Part shown: piece after piece, positions 1-9,844 of the stretch | Layout of the letters: every line of letters begins with the position of its first letter | Numbering within the stretch: the first letter of the stretch is position 1 | NCBI GenBank assembly: GCA_903904005.1 | Contig: CAIVAR010000024.1 | Span: 1-50,977 of the forward strand | Direction of reading: 5' to 3' | DNA length: 50,977 nucleotides | From: an uncultured Anaeromyxobacter sp. | GTDB lineage: Bacteria > Myxococcota > Myxococcia > Myxococcales > Anaeromyxobacteraceae | Translations under genes and position numbers: made by a program | Notes under the pieces: generated by a model | Databases searched by the model: none | What the model saw: the letters and a program-made list of their open reading frames with translations, nothing else | What the model was told of the DNA's origin: nothing

Positions 1-125
1 CCCAGGTCCCAGAGCCGGTCCATGAGCCAGACCGAGTTGGTGTCGAGGATCTGCCCGGTGAGGAGCTCGTCGCCGGTGGCGAGGAGCTCCACCTGGAGGT
101 GCGAGGTTCCCGGGCTCCCGGTCAC
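1..125 (-). CDS. cinA: CinA-family protein, N-terminal part (runs off left edge)
   Basis: Only the first ~41 codons are present. Read from a GTG at 125, the protein continues into VELLATGDELLTGQILDTNS, the conserved N-terminus of CinA (MoCF/MoaB-like domain; competence/damage-inducible protein, often a nicotinamide-nucleotide amidase or ADP-ribose pyrophosphatase). The GTG overlaps the pgpA stop codon by 4 bases (GTGA), so it is probably translationally coupled to pgpA and part of the pssA-pgpA-cinA operon. The rest of the gene lies outside the window, so the C-terminal amidase domain cannot be checked. Confidence 0.85.
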   Translation of the reverse strand, partial: MTGSPGTSHLQVELLATGDELLTGQILDTNSVWLMDRLWDL

Positions 126-649
126 GGCGTCAGCTCCATGCACCACCAGTGAATGCTCCCGGTGCAGCCGAGGAGGAGCGTGAGGGCGAGCTGCAGGAAG
201 GCCAGCGCGAACCCCGCGTAGACGCCGGCGGCGACGTCGTCGAGCACCACGCCGAGGCCGGTCTTGATGCGGTCGAGCGCCGAGGCCGGCCAGGGCTTCA
301 TCACGTCGAAGATCCGGAAGAGCAGGAAGCCGGCCAGCGCGTTCCCCCACGACCACGGGAAGAAGGCCATGGCGACGAGGTAGCCCACCACCTCGTCGAT
401 GACGATGGGGGAGGCGTCGACGACCTTCCAGTAGGCGCCGGCCCGGGTGGCGGCCGGCACCGAGAGCAGGAAGAGGGCGAAGGTGGCGGCCAGGTAGCCG
501 CCGAGGGGAAGCTGGCGCAGCGCCCAGAAGAGCGGGATGGCGCCGAGCGTGCCGACCGTGCCGGGGGCGAACGGGGAGAAGCCGCACGGCCCCCAGGCCG
601 CCAGGATCACCCAGGGGGAGGGCGGGCCGTCGGGACGCCCCTTCTTCAC
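122..649 (-). CDS. pgpA: Phosphatidylglycerophosphatase A
   Basis: 175 residues. Dephosphorylates phosphatidylglycerophosphate to phosphatidylglycerol in the inner membrane. The N-terminal GPCGFSPFAPGTVGTLGAIP segment and the following DASPIVIDEVVGY segment are the PgpA family signatures (acidic residues bind Mg2+), and several hydrophobic stretches fit a polytopic membrane protein. The start chosen is the GTG at 649, which overlaps the pssA stop codon by one base; a longer in-frame extension upstream only runs antiparallel through pssA and is not PgpA-like. It sits between pssA and cinA, so two phospholipid-synthesis steps are encoded together. Confidence 0.9.
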   Translation of the reverse strand: MKKGRPDGPPSPWVILAAWGPCGFSPFAPGTVGTLGAIPLFWALRQLPLGGYLAATFALFLLSVPAATRAGAYWKVVDASPIVIDEVVGYLVAMAFFPWSWGNALAGFLLFRIFDVMKPWPASALDRIKTGLGVVLDDVAAGVYAGFALAFLQLALTLLLGCTGSIHWWCMELTP

Positions 650-1497
650 TAGATGTACTCGTCTCCCTCGTCCTTCGTCTCGAGGTCGTCGTCGTCGGGC
701 TCGAGCGCCTCGTCCGACTCGATCTCGCGCTGGACGGCGGGAGGCAGCGACGACTTCTCGATGGTGTGGCGGAAGAAGATCGACTCCACGAGCCCCATGA
801 GGATGTAGGCCCCGGCGAAGACGAGCAGGACGAAGGAGGCCCGGGTGGCGAGGCCGATGGCCACCGCCGCGGCGAGCACGAAGCCGAAGGTGGCGACGCT
901 CTTCACGGTGAGGTGGGTGTCCTTGAAGGTCCGGTAGCGGACCGTCGAGACCATGAGGAAGGAGAGGAGCATCACGCCGATGGCGATGGGGACGTGGGTG
1001 GTCGGCTCGGTGGGGGCGCCGTAGTGGCGGTAATGGGCGATCACCACCGAGACCAGCGCGCCGGCGGCGAGGGGGATGGGCAGCCCCGTGAAGAAGCGGT
1101 GGGAGGCCTTGTCGCCCCGGGCCGCGAGCACGTTGAATCGGGCCAGCCGGAGCGCCCCGCAGGCAGCGAAGGCGAAGGAGAGGAAGAGCCCCATGAACCC
1201 CATGGGGGCGAGCGCCCACCGGTAGACGAGCAGCGCCGGGGCCGCGCCGAACGAGATGACGTCGGCCAGGCTGTCGAGCTGGACGCCGAAGTCGGACTGG
1301 GTGCGGGTCATCCGGGCCACCCGGCCGTCGAACATGTCGAAGAAGATGGCGAAGAAGATGGCCAGGGCCGCCCGGTAGAGCTCCTCGGGCGTGGCGTCCC
1401 CGGAGGCCAGGGTCATCGAGTAGAAGCCGAGGAAGATCGAGCTGACCGTGAACAGGTTCGGCAGCACGAACATGGCCTTGCGCAGGTTGATCTGCAT
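649..1497 (-). CDS. pssA: CDP-diacylglycerol--serine O-phosphatidyltransferase
   Basis: 282 residues, integral membrane enzyme making phosphatidylserine from CDP-diacylglycerol and serine. The CDP-alcohol phosphotransferase motif DGxxAR-x8-G-x3-D-x3-D is complete (D57, G58, A61, R62, G71, D75, D79). About eight hydrophobic segments follow, and the C-terminus is an acidic tail rich in D and E. The start is the ATG at 1497 (MQINLRKAMFVLPN), because upstream in-frame sequence is not hydrophobic or family-like. It is the first gene of the pssA-pgpA-cinA cluster. Small size and motif fit the type II (Bacillus/archaeal-like) PssA rather than the E. coli phospholipase-D type. Confidence 0.92.
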   Translation of the reverse strand: MQINLRKAMFVLPNLFTVSSIFLGFYSMTLASGDATPEELYRAALAIFFAIFFDMFDGRVARMTRTQSDFGVQLDSLADVISFGAAPALLVYRWALAPMGFMGLFLSFAFAACGALRLARFNVLAARGDKASHRFFTGLPIPLAAGALVSVVIAHYRHYGAPTEPTTHVPIAIGVMLLSFLMVSTVRYRTFKDTHLTVKSVATFGFVLAAAVAIGLATRASFVLLVFAGAYILMGLVESIFFRHTIEKSSLPPAVQREIESDEALEPDDDDLETKDEGDEYI

Positions 1498-1623
1498 CGA
1501 GGGCGCGATCCTCCTGGGGGCTCGAGAAGACGGTTCAGGCTGGCACGGGGTGCCGGGGTTGTCGAGGCGAGAACCCCTGGGAGAGGACTTATGCCACCCA
1601 AAGGGGTGTGGCAACGGTCCCGA

Positions 1624-2655
<1,032 letters not shown>

Positions 2656-2693
2656 GGGTCTCCCGGGGGGCGCGGATGTTAGCATCCGCGCCC

Positions 2694-3395
2694 ATGTCGG
2701 AGCGCACGCGCGCGGGCAAGGTGATCGACCTCCTGGGGGAGGCCATGCCCGACGCCCGCATCGAGCTCGACTTCCGGACCGACCTCGAGCTGCTCGTGGC
2801 GGTGATCCTGTCGGCCCAGGCCCGCGACGTCCGGGTGAACCAGGCCACCCCGGCCCTCTTCGCCGCCTTCCCCGACGCCTCCGCCTACGCCGCCGCGAGC
2901 CCGGAGGATCTCTGGCCCCACGTCCGGACGCTGGGGCTCTTCCGGAACAAGGCGAAGGCCATCGTGGCCGCCGCACGGGTCCTGGTCGAGGCGCACGGTG
3001 GCCAGGTCCCGCGCACCCGGGAGGCCCTCGAGGCGCTGCCCGGGGTGGGGCGGAAGACCGCCGGCGTCGTCCTCGTCCACCTCGGCGCCGGCCACGCCTT
3101 CCCGGTCGACACCCACGTCGGGCGGCTGGCCCGGCGGCTCGGCTTCTCGAAGGCGACCGACCCCGACCGGGTGGAGGAGGACCTGTCGGCGCTGCTGCCG
3201 CCCGAGCGCTGGGGGAAGGCCCACCAGCTGCTCGTGTGGCACGGGCGCCGGGTCTGCCACGCGGCCAAGCCCGCCTGTGCGGGCTGCGTGGTGGAGAAGC
3301 TCTGCCGGAAGGTGGGGGTGGCCGCTACAGCGCGGAGCGGTGCTGCGCGGCCTTCTTCACGTCCTCGGGCTTCTCGGAGGCGTGCTCGGCCTTGA
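2694..3395 (+). CDS. nth: Endonuclease III (DNA glycosylase/AP lyase)
   Basis: 233 residues. Removes oxidised pyrimidines and nicks abasic sites in base-excision repair. The helix-hairpin-helix [13 protein letters not shown] carries catalytic K121, and D139 lies in VDTHVGR. The C-terminal [4Fe-4S] ligands C188-x6-C195-x2-C198-x5-C204 match the family spacing exactly. The start is the ATG at 2694 (MSERTRAGK); an ATG 18 bases upstream is in frame but less family-like. The ~29 residues after the last Cys are basic, low-complexity and lie antiparallel to the end of def: the two genes overlap tail to tail by 71 bases. Confidence 0.93.
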   Translation: MSERTRAGKVIDLLGEAMPDARIELDFRTDLELLVAVILSAQARDVRVNQATPALFAAFPDASAYAAASPEDLWPHVRTLGLFRNKAKAIVAAARVLVEAHGGQVPRTREALEALPGVGRKTAGVVLVHLGAGHAFPVDTHVGRLARRLGFSKATDPDRVEEDLSALLPPERWGKAHQLLVWHGRRVCHAAKPACAGCVVEKLCRKVGVAATARSGAARPSSRPRASRRRARP

Positions 3396-3882
3396 GCTTC
3401 TTCATGCGCCGGCGGATGAGCTCGCGCTTCAGGCTCGACAGGTGGTCGACGAAGACCGTGCCCTCGAGGTGGTCGTGCTCGTGCTGCAGGGCGATGGCGA
3501 GCAGCTCCTCGGCCTCGATCTCGAACTCCTTGCCGGAGTAGTCGAGCGCCCGGACCCAGACCTTGGCGAAGCGGTCGACGTCCTCGGCCTCGCCGGGGAT
3601 GGAGAGGCAGCCCTCGGTGTAGACGGTGTCCCCCTCGGCCCGGACGATGACCGGGTTCACGAGGTGGAGGAGCTTCTGCCCCTCCTGGCGGGGCGAGGCG
3701 TCGATGACGATGCAGCGCTTCAGCTCGCCGATCTGGACGGCGGCGAGCCCCACCCCCTCGGCCGCGTACATGGTGTCGGACATGTCGTCGAGCAGGCGGC
3801 GGATGCCGTCGTCCACCCGGTCGACGGGCAGGGAGGGCTTCTTGAGGAGGGGATCGGGCCAGATGACGATGTTGCGGACCAT
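3325..3882 (-). CDS. def: Peptide deformylase
   Basis: 185 residues. Removes the formyl group from nascent N-terminal methionine. All three family motifs are present: GVGLAAVQ (43-50), EGCLSIP with metal ligand C92, and QHEHDHLEG with H134, catalytic E135 and H138. The C-terminal ~40 residues form a charged helix rich in K, E and R, common in proteobacterial Def. The start is the ATG at 3882. priA lies 55 bases upstream in the same direction, a def/priA neighbourhood common in bacteria. The 3' end overlaps nth on the other strand by 71 bases. Confidence 0.95.
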   Translation of the reverse strand: MVRNIVIWPDPLLKKPSLPVDRVDDGIRRLLDDMSDTMYAAEGVGLAAVQIGELKRCIVIDASPRQEGQKLLHLVNPVIVRAEGDTVYTEGCLSIPGEAEDVDRFAKVWVRALDYSGKEFEIEAEELLAIALQHEHDHLEGTVFVDHLSSLKRELIRRRMKKLKAEHASEKPEDVKKAAQHRSAL

Positions 3883-3937
3883 GTGCGTGCTCCAGGGTGC
3901 CCGCCGATTGTAATCGGGGTGCCGTTTCCGCGCACCT

Positions 3938-6145
3938 TCACAGCATGGCGTGCGGGTCGACGTCGAAGCGGATGGAGGCCCCGCCCGGGGGACGCAGCGC
4001 CGCCGGCCCGAGCGCCCGGTGCACCCGGCGCAGGGCGGCGGGGTTCCCCGCACGGAAGAGCAGGTGCCAGCGGTATTTCCCCCGGATCCGCTCGATGGCG
4101 GCCGGGGCAGGCCCGAGCATGGTCACGCCCGCCGACAGGGCCGGCCGGGCCGCCTCGCCGAGCGCCTCCGCGGTCCTGCGGGCCCCCGTCTCCGAGCCCT
4201 CCACCCGCACCGCCATCATCCGGCCGAAGGGGGGGTACCCGAGCGCGCGGCGCCGGTCGAGCTCCACCTCGGCGAAACCGGCGTAGTCGTGACCCACCGC
4301 GAATGCGACCGCGGGTGAATGGGGGTGGAAGGTCTGGACGATCACCTGCCCGGCGTCCTCGCCGCGCCCGGCCCGCCCCGCCACCTGGGTGAGGAGCTGG
4401 AAGGTGCGCTCGGCGGCCCGGAAGTCGGGCAAGGCCAGCGCCGTGTCGGCGAGGACCACCCCCACGAGCGTCACCCCCGGGAAGTCGTGCCCCTTGGTGA
4501 CCATCTGGGTGCCGACCAGCACGTCGATCTCCCGCCGGGCGAAGCGGGCCAGCAGCTCGGCCACGTCCCCGGCGCCCGAGAGGGCGTCCCGGTCCATGCG
4601 GGCCACCCGCGCCGCCGGGACGATCTCCCGGACCGCCGCCTCGACCTGCTCGGTGCCGGCCCCCACCCCGGCCCGCTCGCCGCCGCAGTCGGGGCAGCGC
4701 GGGCTCATCCGCTCGGTGGCGCCGCAGTAGTGGCAGAGGAGCACGCCGCGCCGGGCGTGCAGGGTGAGCGACACCGAGCAGTGGCTGCAGCGCTCCTCGC
4801 GGCCGCAGTCCCGGCAGAGCACCAGCGTCTGGAAGCCGCGCCGGTTGAGGAAGAGGATGGCCTGCCGTCCGGCCCGCACCGTGGCCCCCAGCGCGTCGAC
4901 GAGCACCGGGGAGAGGAGCCCGGGCAGGGGCGACCCCTTCCGGATGCGGGAGAGGTCGACGATGCGAACCTCGGGCAGCGGCCGGTCGTCGATGCGCCGG
5001 GGAAGCTCGATGCGCTCGTACTTCCCCGACCGGGCGTTCTCGAGGGTCTCGAGGGACGGGGTGGCCGAGCCGAGCACGCAGACCGCCCCCTCCTCGCGGG
5101 CCCGGACCACCGCCAGATCGCGGGCGTGGTAGCCCGGGCCGTCGTCCTGCTTGAAGGAGGGGTCGTGCTCCTCGTCGACCACCACGATGCCCAGGTCCTG
5201 GACCGGGGCGAAGACGGCGCTGCGCACCCCCACGCAGATGCGGGCCTCCCCGCGCCGGAGCCGCAGCCACTCGGAGTGACGTTCACCGTCGGTCAGGCCG
5301 CTGTGGAGGAGCGCCACCTGGTCGCCGAAGCGGGCCCGGAAGCGCCCGGCCAGCTGCGGGGTGAGCGCGATCTCGGGCACGAGCACCAGCGCGCCGCGCC
5401 CCGCGGCCCGCGCCACCGCGATGGCCTGGAGGTAGACCTCGGTCTTGCCCGAGCCGGTGACGCCGTGGAGGAGGAAGGTGTGGAAGGCGCCCGAGGCGCC
5501 GGTGATGCGCGAGAGCGCCGCCGCCTGATCGTTCGTGAGCGGGAAGGGCTCCAGGGCCGCCGGCAGGAGCGACCCGGCCCCGGCGGCGATGGCCACCGTC
5601 TCCAGGGTGGCGAGCCCCGCCTTCACGAGCGCCGTGAGGGCTGGACGCCCCTTCGGGAAGGCCGTCCGGAGCTCCTCCACCGGGATGCGCCCGCGTGCGA
5701 GCAGGTAGGCGAGGACGGCGCGCCGGGCGTGGGCCCGCGCCCCCAGCGTGGCGAGCGCCTCGGCCGCCCCGGCCGTGGGGGCCGCGAAGTCGACCCCGCG
5801 CCGGGTGGGAGCGGCGGCCCCCTTTCGCGCGTTCAGCCCCGGTGGGAGCGCCGCCCGCATGAGCTCGCCCGGCGGCGCCAGGTAGTAGCCCTCGGCCCAT
5901 CGGATGAGCCGCAGCAGCGCCGGGGTGAAGGGCGGGAACTCGTCGAGGACCCCGGCGACGTCCTTCAGCTCGAAGCCGGGGGGCGGAACGGTGGGCAGCC
6001 CCACCACGTAGCCGGTGGCGCGCGGGCTCTTCCCGAACGGCACGGCCACGCGGCTGCCCAGCGAGACCTCGCCGGCCAGGCGCGCGGGGACGCGGTAGGT
6101 GAAGGTGCCGCGGACGGCGGCGGCGACGGCGACCTCGACGAGCAC
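3938..6145 (-). CDS. priA: Primosomal replication protein N' (PriA helicase)
   Basis: 735 residues. 3'-to-5' DNA helicase that reloads the replisome at stalled forks. The N-terminal 3'-DNA-binding domain (1-100) is followed by a superfamily 2 helicase core with Walker A GVTGSGKTE (228-236) and DEEHD box (324-328). Eight zinc-binding cysteines are in place: C444, C447, C453, C456, C471, C474, C484 and C487. Helicase motifs with GTQMVTKGHDFPGV and QVAGRAGRG follow, and the C-terminal domain is complete. Length is normal for the family. It is read from the ATG at 6145, 37 bases after the galU stop in the same direction. Confidence 0.95.
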   Translation of the reverse strand: MLVEVAVAAAVRGTFTYRVPARLAGEVSLGSRVAVPFGKSPRATGYVVGLPTVPPPGFELKDVAGVLDEFPPFTPALLRLIRWAEGYYLAPPGELMRAALPPGLNARKGAAAPTRRGVDFAAPTAGAAEALATLGARAHARRAVLAYLLARGRIPVEELRTAFPKGRPALTALVKAGLATLETVAIAAGAGSLLPAALEPFPLTNDQAAALSRITGASGAFHTFLLHGVTGSGKTEVYLQAIAVARAAGRGALVLVPEIALTPQLAGRFRARFGDQVALLHSGLTDGERHSEWLRLRRGEARICVGVRSAVFAPVQDLGIVVVDEEHDPSFKQDDGPGYHARDLAVVRAREEGAVCVLGSATPSLETLENARSGKYERIELPRRIDDRPLPEVRIVDLSRIRKGSPLPGLLSPVLVDALGATVRAGRQAILFLNRRGFQTLVLCRDCGREERCSHCSVSLTLHARRGVLLCHYCGATERMSPRCPDCGGERAGVGAGTEQVEAAVREIVPAARVARMDRDALSGAGDVAELLARFARREIDVLVGTQMVTKGHDFPGVTLVGVVLADTALALPDFRAAERTFQLLTQVAGRAGRGEDAGQVIVQTFHPHSPAVAFAVGHDYAGFAEVELDRRRALGYPPFGRMMAVRVEGSETGARRTAEALGEAARPALSAGVTMLGPAPAAIERIRGKYRWHLLFRAGNPAALRRVHRALGPAALRPPGGASIRFDVDPHAML

Positions 6146-6182
6146 GGGGTGCCGAGTGTAGCAGCCGGGTCTGCGCCCCGGG

Positions 6183-7046
6183 CTATCCGACGAGCGTCTT
6201 CAAGTAGGCGAGGAGCGGCCCCCGGAGGTCCGGGCGCTGCAGCGCGAAGGCGATGTTGGCCTTCAGGAACCCGAACCGGTCGCCGGCGTCGTGCCGCTCC
6301 CCCTCGAACCGGTAGCCGAGGAGCCCCTCCTCCCGCGCCAGGACGGCCAGCGCGTCGGTGAGCTGGATCTCGCCCCCCACCCCCGGCTTCACCTGCTCCA
6401 GGACCTCGAAGATGCGGGGGGGCAGGACGTAGCGGCCGATGACGGCCAGGTTGGAGGGCGCGTCCTTCTTCGGCTTCTCGACCAGCCGCTCGATGCGGAT
6501 GGTCCGGTCGTCGACCGGCTTGCCGGCGGCGATGCCGTACATCGAGGTCTCGGCGGGCGCGACCTCCATGAGGGCGATGGTGCCGAGGCCGTTTCGCACG
6601 TAGCAGTCGGCGAGCTGCTTCGCCGCGGGGACGGGCGCGTCGATGATGTCGTCGCCCAGCATGACGATGAACGGCTCGTCGCCGACGAGCTCCTTGGCGC
6701 AGAGCACGGCGTGGCCGAGGCCGAGCGGCTCCTGCTGCCGCACCGTCACCACGTTGGCCATCTTGGCGATGGCCCGCATCTCGGCGCGCAGCGCCTCCTT
6801 GCCGGTGCGCCCGAGGTGGGCCTCGAGCTCCGGGGCGATGTCGAAGTGGTCGACGATGGAGTCCTTGCCGCGCGCGCAGACCAGGATGATCTCGTCCACG
6901 CCAGCCGCCACCGCCTCCTCGACGATGTACTGGATCGTCGGGCGATCGACGATGGGGAGCAGCTCCTTGGGAACCGCCTTGGTGGCAGGGAGGAAGCGGG
7001 TGCCGAGCCCCGCGGCAGGGATGACGGCTTTCCGGATCTTCGACAT
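6183..7046 (-). CDS. galU: UTP--glucose-1-phosphate uridylyltransferase
   Basis: 287 residues. Makes UDP-glucose, the precursor for surface polysaccharides and lipopolysaccharide sugars. The nucleotide-binding N-terminus KAVIPAAGLGTRFLPATK followed by PKELLPIVD is diagnostic, and GDDIID, VEKPKKD and GGEIQLTDAL fit GalU of the bacterial type. Length is normal. The start is the ATG at 7046; an in-frame upstream extension is not family-like. It is divergent from the outer-membrane protein gene at 7153, with ~106 bases between them. UDP-glucose supply fits the polysaccharide-related genes further right, although those are 25 kb away. Confidence 0.93.
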   Translation of the reverse strand: MSKIRKAVIPAAGLGTRFLPATKAVPKELLPIVDRPTIQYIVEEAVAAGVDEIILVCARGKDSIVDHFDIAPELEAHLGRTGKEALRAEMRAIAKMANVVTVRQQEPLGLGHAVLCAKELVGDEPFIVMLGDDIIDAPVPAAKQLADCYVRNGLGTIALMEVAPAETSMYGIAAGKPVDDRTIRIERLVEKPKKDAPSNLAVIGRYVLPPRIFEVLEQVKPGVGGEIQLTDALAVLAREEGLLGYRFEGERHDAGDRFGFLKANIAFALQRPDLRGPLLAYLKTLVG

Positions 7047-7152
7047 GGCCGCCGACTCTAATCGGCGTCGGGCGCAGCGGGAAGGGGGGAAGTGACGGGA
7101 GGTAAACGGGCCGCGCCCTTGCCGGGGGATCGACCGGTGATATCGTGCGCCG

Positions 7153-8025
7153 GTGCGCCGCCTCGCCCTGCTCGTCCTCGCCGCCCTCGCCGTCCCGGCC
7201 CTCGCCGAGGAGGGGCCGCTTCCCCCCACGCCGACCAACTACGTCTACGCGCGGTCGATGGGGATGTCGGCCTACCACGGCGTCTCCGGCGACAACGACG
7301 CCATCTTCTACAACCCGGGGGCGATGGCCGCGCAGAAGGTCTTCCTGACCAACCTGGGCGGGACGATGTACCGGGTGGGCGCCGACACCGACGCGACCGT
7401 CTTCGGGGGCTCGGTGGTCGACTCCTCCTCCACCACCGTCGCCGCGGGCTTCTCCTACAACTACATGTCGACGCTCGGCTACAAGTCGAAGGGCGCCTTC
7501 GGCGGCATGATCAACCTGGCGCTCGCCTTCCCGGTCGGGGACAACCTCTTCATCGGGGCCACCGGGACCTACCTGAACCTCTACTCCGATGCCGCGACCA
7601 TCAGCGCCATCACCACCACCGTGGGGGCCTTCCTCCGGCTCGGGAAGATCTTCTCCGGTGGCTTCACCGGCTACAACCTCATCAACACCTACCATCCGGA
7701 CCTTTTGCCCATCGGGATGGGGGCGGGCATCGCGGTGGGGCCGGGCGACACCTTCCACGTGGTGGCCGACTGGACCCGCATGTACGGTGCCGACGGCGTC
7801 CACGCCGACACCTGGGCGGCCGGGGCCGAGGTCTTCTTCTTCGACATCGCCTCGCTGCGGGGCGGCTGGCTCTACAACGCCGGCACCAACGTGCAGCACT
7901 GGTCGCTCGGCGCCGGCTTCGCCTACGCGGGCTTCGGCGCCGACTTCGCCTACCGGCAGAGCTTCGGCGGCGCCACCTTCCGGACGCTCGCCGCGATGAT
8001 CAAGTTCGCCGTCCCGGGGACGTGA
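7153..8025 (+). CDS. Predicted outer-membrane beta-barrel protein (FadL/PorV-like)
   Basis: 290 residues from a GTG. The N-terminal signal peptide (RRLALLVLAALAVPALA, cleavage after ALA) is followed by GVSGDNDAIFYNPGAMA, like the N-P-A/G stretch near the N-terminus of OmpP1/FadL and PorV-type barrels. The rest alternates Gly- and aromatic-rich strands typical of a beta-barrel. A small exported barrel of unknown substrate is the safest call. Its 3' end overlaps the convergent btuD gene by 26 bases. It faces away from galU. No specific function can be assigned. Confidence 0.6.
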   Translation: MRRLALLVLAALAVPALAEEGPLPPTPTNYVYARSMGMSAYHGVSGDNDAIFYNPGAMAAQKVFLTNLGGTMYRVGADTDATVFGGSVVDSSSTTVAAGFSYNYMSTLGYKSKGAFGGMINLALAFPVGDNLFIGATGTYLNLYSDAATISAITTTVGAFLRLGKIFSGGFTGYNLINTYHPDLLPIGMGAGIAVGPGDTFHVVADWTRMYGADGVHADTWAAGAEVFFFDIASLRGGWLYNAGTNVQHWSLGAGFAYAGFGADFAYRQSFGGATFRTLAAMIKFAVPGT

Positions 8026-8836
8026 CCGGCAGCACCACCGGCGCGCCGGTGGCCCCGTTCTCCCCGCGCCACACCGGCACGCCCCAGACCGCGCTCACCC
8101 GCTCGGCCGAGAGCACCTCGCGCGGCGTCCCGTCGGCGACCACCTGCCCGCGGGAGAGCACGACGATCCGGTCGGCCGACTCGCCGGCCAGGTTGAGGTC
8201 GTGGAGCACCGCCACCACGCAGAGCCCGGCGCGTGCCGCCACCCGTGCCATCTCCATGGCGGCCACCTGGTGGGCCAGGTCGAGGAAGGCGGTGGGCTCG
8301 TCGAGGAGCAGGACCCGCGGCTCCTGGGCCAGCGCGCGGGCGAAGAAGACCCGCCGCCGCTCCCCGCCGGAGAGGGCGTCGAGTCGCCGGTCGGCGAGCG
8401 ACAGGAGGTCGCAGGCCCGCAGCGCCCCGTCCACCGCGCCGTGGTCGAACGGGCCGGCCACGGCGAGCAGCCCCTGGTGCGGCGCCCGCCCCATCATCAC
8501 CGCTTCACGAACCGTGAATGGCCAGGGGGCGCGCGGCTCCTGGGGCACGAGGGCGCAGATGCGCGCCAGCGCCCGGCGGGGCGCCGAGTGGGCCTCGAGC
8601 CCGCCCACCCGGACCCGGCCTGAGGAGGGGGCGAGGAGCCCGGCGGCGAGCCGCAGCAGCGTGCTCTTGCCCGCGCCGTTCGGCCCCACCAGCGCCACCA
8701 GCTCCCCCGCACGGGCGGTGAAGGAGACCCGGTCGAGCGCCGGGCGGTCCCCGTAGGCGAAGGAGACGCCGTCCGCCTCCACGAGCGGCGTGCCGGGCGG
8801 CGCCAGCGCCGGTGCCGGCGGGGCCTGCGACTTCAC
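8000..8836 (-). CDS. btuD: ABC transporter ATPase of the cobalamin uptake system (BtuD-like)
   Basis: 278 residues. Cytoplasmic ATPase that powers import through the BtuC permease. Walker A GPNGAGKSTLL, the signature LSGGERRR, Walker B VLLLDEPTAFLD and H-loop VLHDLN are all intact; the family is FecE/BtuD-like. The start overlaps the stop of the amidohydrolase-like gene by 4 bases (ATGA), so it is the last, translationally coupled gene of the btuB operon. FecE-type ATPases also serve iron-siderophore and haem systems; the cobalamin assignment rests on the riboswitch and BtuB upstream. Confidence 0.85.
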   Translation of the reverse strand: MKSQAPPAPALAPPGTPLVEADGVSFAYGDRPALDRVSFTARAGELVALVGPNGAGKSTLLRLAAGLLAPSSGRVRVGGLEAHSAPRRALARICALVPQEPRAPWPFTVREAVMMGRAPHQGLLAVAGPFDHGAVDGALRACDLLSLADRRLDALSGGERRRVFFARALAQEPRVLLLDEPTAFLDLAHQVAAMEMARVAARAGLCVVAVLHDLNLAGESADRIVVLSRGQVVADGTPREVLSAERVSAVWGVPVWRGENGATGAPVVLPVTSPGRRT

Positions 8837-9843
8837 AGCGCCTCCAGGTCGCCGAAGCCGAGCAGCCTGCGCGCGTTGCCCTGGTAGATGCGCTTCAGCG
8901 CGTCGCGGGGGAGCCCGAGCCCGGCGACGTCGCGGTCGCCCGTCACCGGGCCGGGGATGGCCTCGTCCCGCGACTCGAGGAAGCGCCAGGTGGAGTCGAA
9001 GAAGCGGGAGAGCGCCTCCCGCGACCGGACCGGCGGTCCCTGCCCGAGGACGAGCGCCCGCTGGTCGGGGCGCGGTCCCTGCAGCCAGACGAGGTCGGTC
9101 CCGAGGAGCACGCGGTCGGAGTGGGCGGCGAGGAGTTCCCGGGTCGCCGCCACGTCACGCCCCATGTCCGGGATGGAGCTCCCGGTATCGACGTGGAGGT
9201 TGGGCAGCTTCGACAGGAGGGCGCCCAGCGCGGCCGGGTTCCCGCCCATCTCCGCCATCCGGAGCGCGAGGAAGGAGATCCGGGGGTGGCGGGTGACGAG
9301 CCCCATCATCCGCTCGCGGGCATCCGGCCCCGTCCCGGGGAGGAAGGCGACGGGGATCTCCAGCCCCGCCACCGTCTGCCAGACCGGATCGAGGAGCGGC
9401 GAGTCGAGCGGGACGGAGACCGTCGGCGGAACGTGGAGGCCGCGGGCCCCGAGCGCGCGCCCGGTCACGAGCCGCGCGTTCTCCCGATCGGCCCAGGCGG
9501 CGTCGCAGCAGCCCCGCTCGTCGAGCTCCATGAAGACCAGCACGCGCCCCGGGAAGCGGGCCGCCGCCTCGACGTGCCGCTCCAGGCCGCCACCGGCGTG
9601 GCCGCCGCCCAGGTTCACGATGCCCAGGATCCCCTGGCTCGACGCCACGTTCACGGCGTACCCCAGCACCTCCGGGTCGATCCGCTCGTGAACGTCGATC
9701 TTCCAGATGGCGAGCCCCACGAAGCGATCGAAGTCGCGGGTGTGCGGCTCGAGCAGCGTGCCCACGCCCACCGCCACCCCGAGGAGTACGACGGCGAGGA
9801 CGATGGCGGCAGACCAGGCACGGCGGGGGGTCATGGCGGCCAT
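8833..9843 (-). CDS. Membrane-anchored amidohydrolase-like (TIM-barrel) protein with degenerate active site
   Basis: 336 residues. An N-terminal hydrophobic segment (10-30) suggests membrane anchoring or export. The rest resembles Amidohydrolase_2 TIM barrels: IDVHERI (49-55), HPRISFLALRMAEMGG (186-201) and VLLGTDLVW (246-253) align with the usual motif positions. The expected H-x-H is H52-x-R54, the strand before 172 (PVAFLPGTG) lacks its His, and the usual AHxGG reads AEMGG; only D250 remains. It lies 1 base after btuC and overlaps btuD by 4 bases, so it belongs to the B12-uptake operon. Its role is unknown: a corrinoid-binding or metal-independent hydrolase is possible. Confidence 0.65.
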   Translation of the reverse strand: MAAMTPRRAWSAAIVLAVVLLGVAVGVGTLLEPHTRDFDRFVGLAIWKIDVHERIDPEVLGYAVNVASSQGILGIVNLGGGHAGGGLERHVEAAARFPGRVLVFMELDERGCCDAAWADRENARLVTGRALGARGLHVPPTVSVPLDSPLLDPVWQTVAGLEIPVAFLPGTGPDARERMMGLVTRHPRISFLALRMAEMGGNPAALGALLSKLPNLHVDTGSSIPDMGRDVAATRELLAAHSDRVLLGTDLVWLQGPRPDQRALVLGQGPPVRSREALSRFFDSTWRFLESRDEAIPGPVTGDRDVAGLGLPRDALKRIYQGNARRLLGFGDLEAL

Positions 9844-9844
9844 G

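Noticed and set aside
8833-9843. CbiZ adenosylcobinamide amidohydrolase
   Set aside because: The protein has a TIM-barrel amidohydrolase layout, not the CbiZ fold or motifs.
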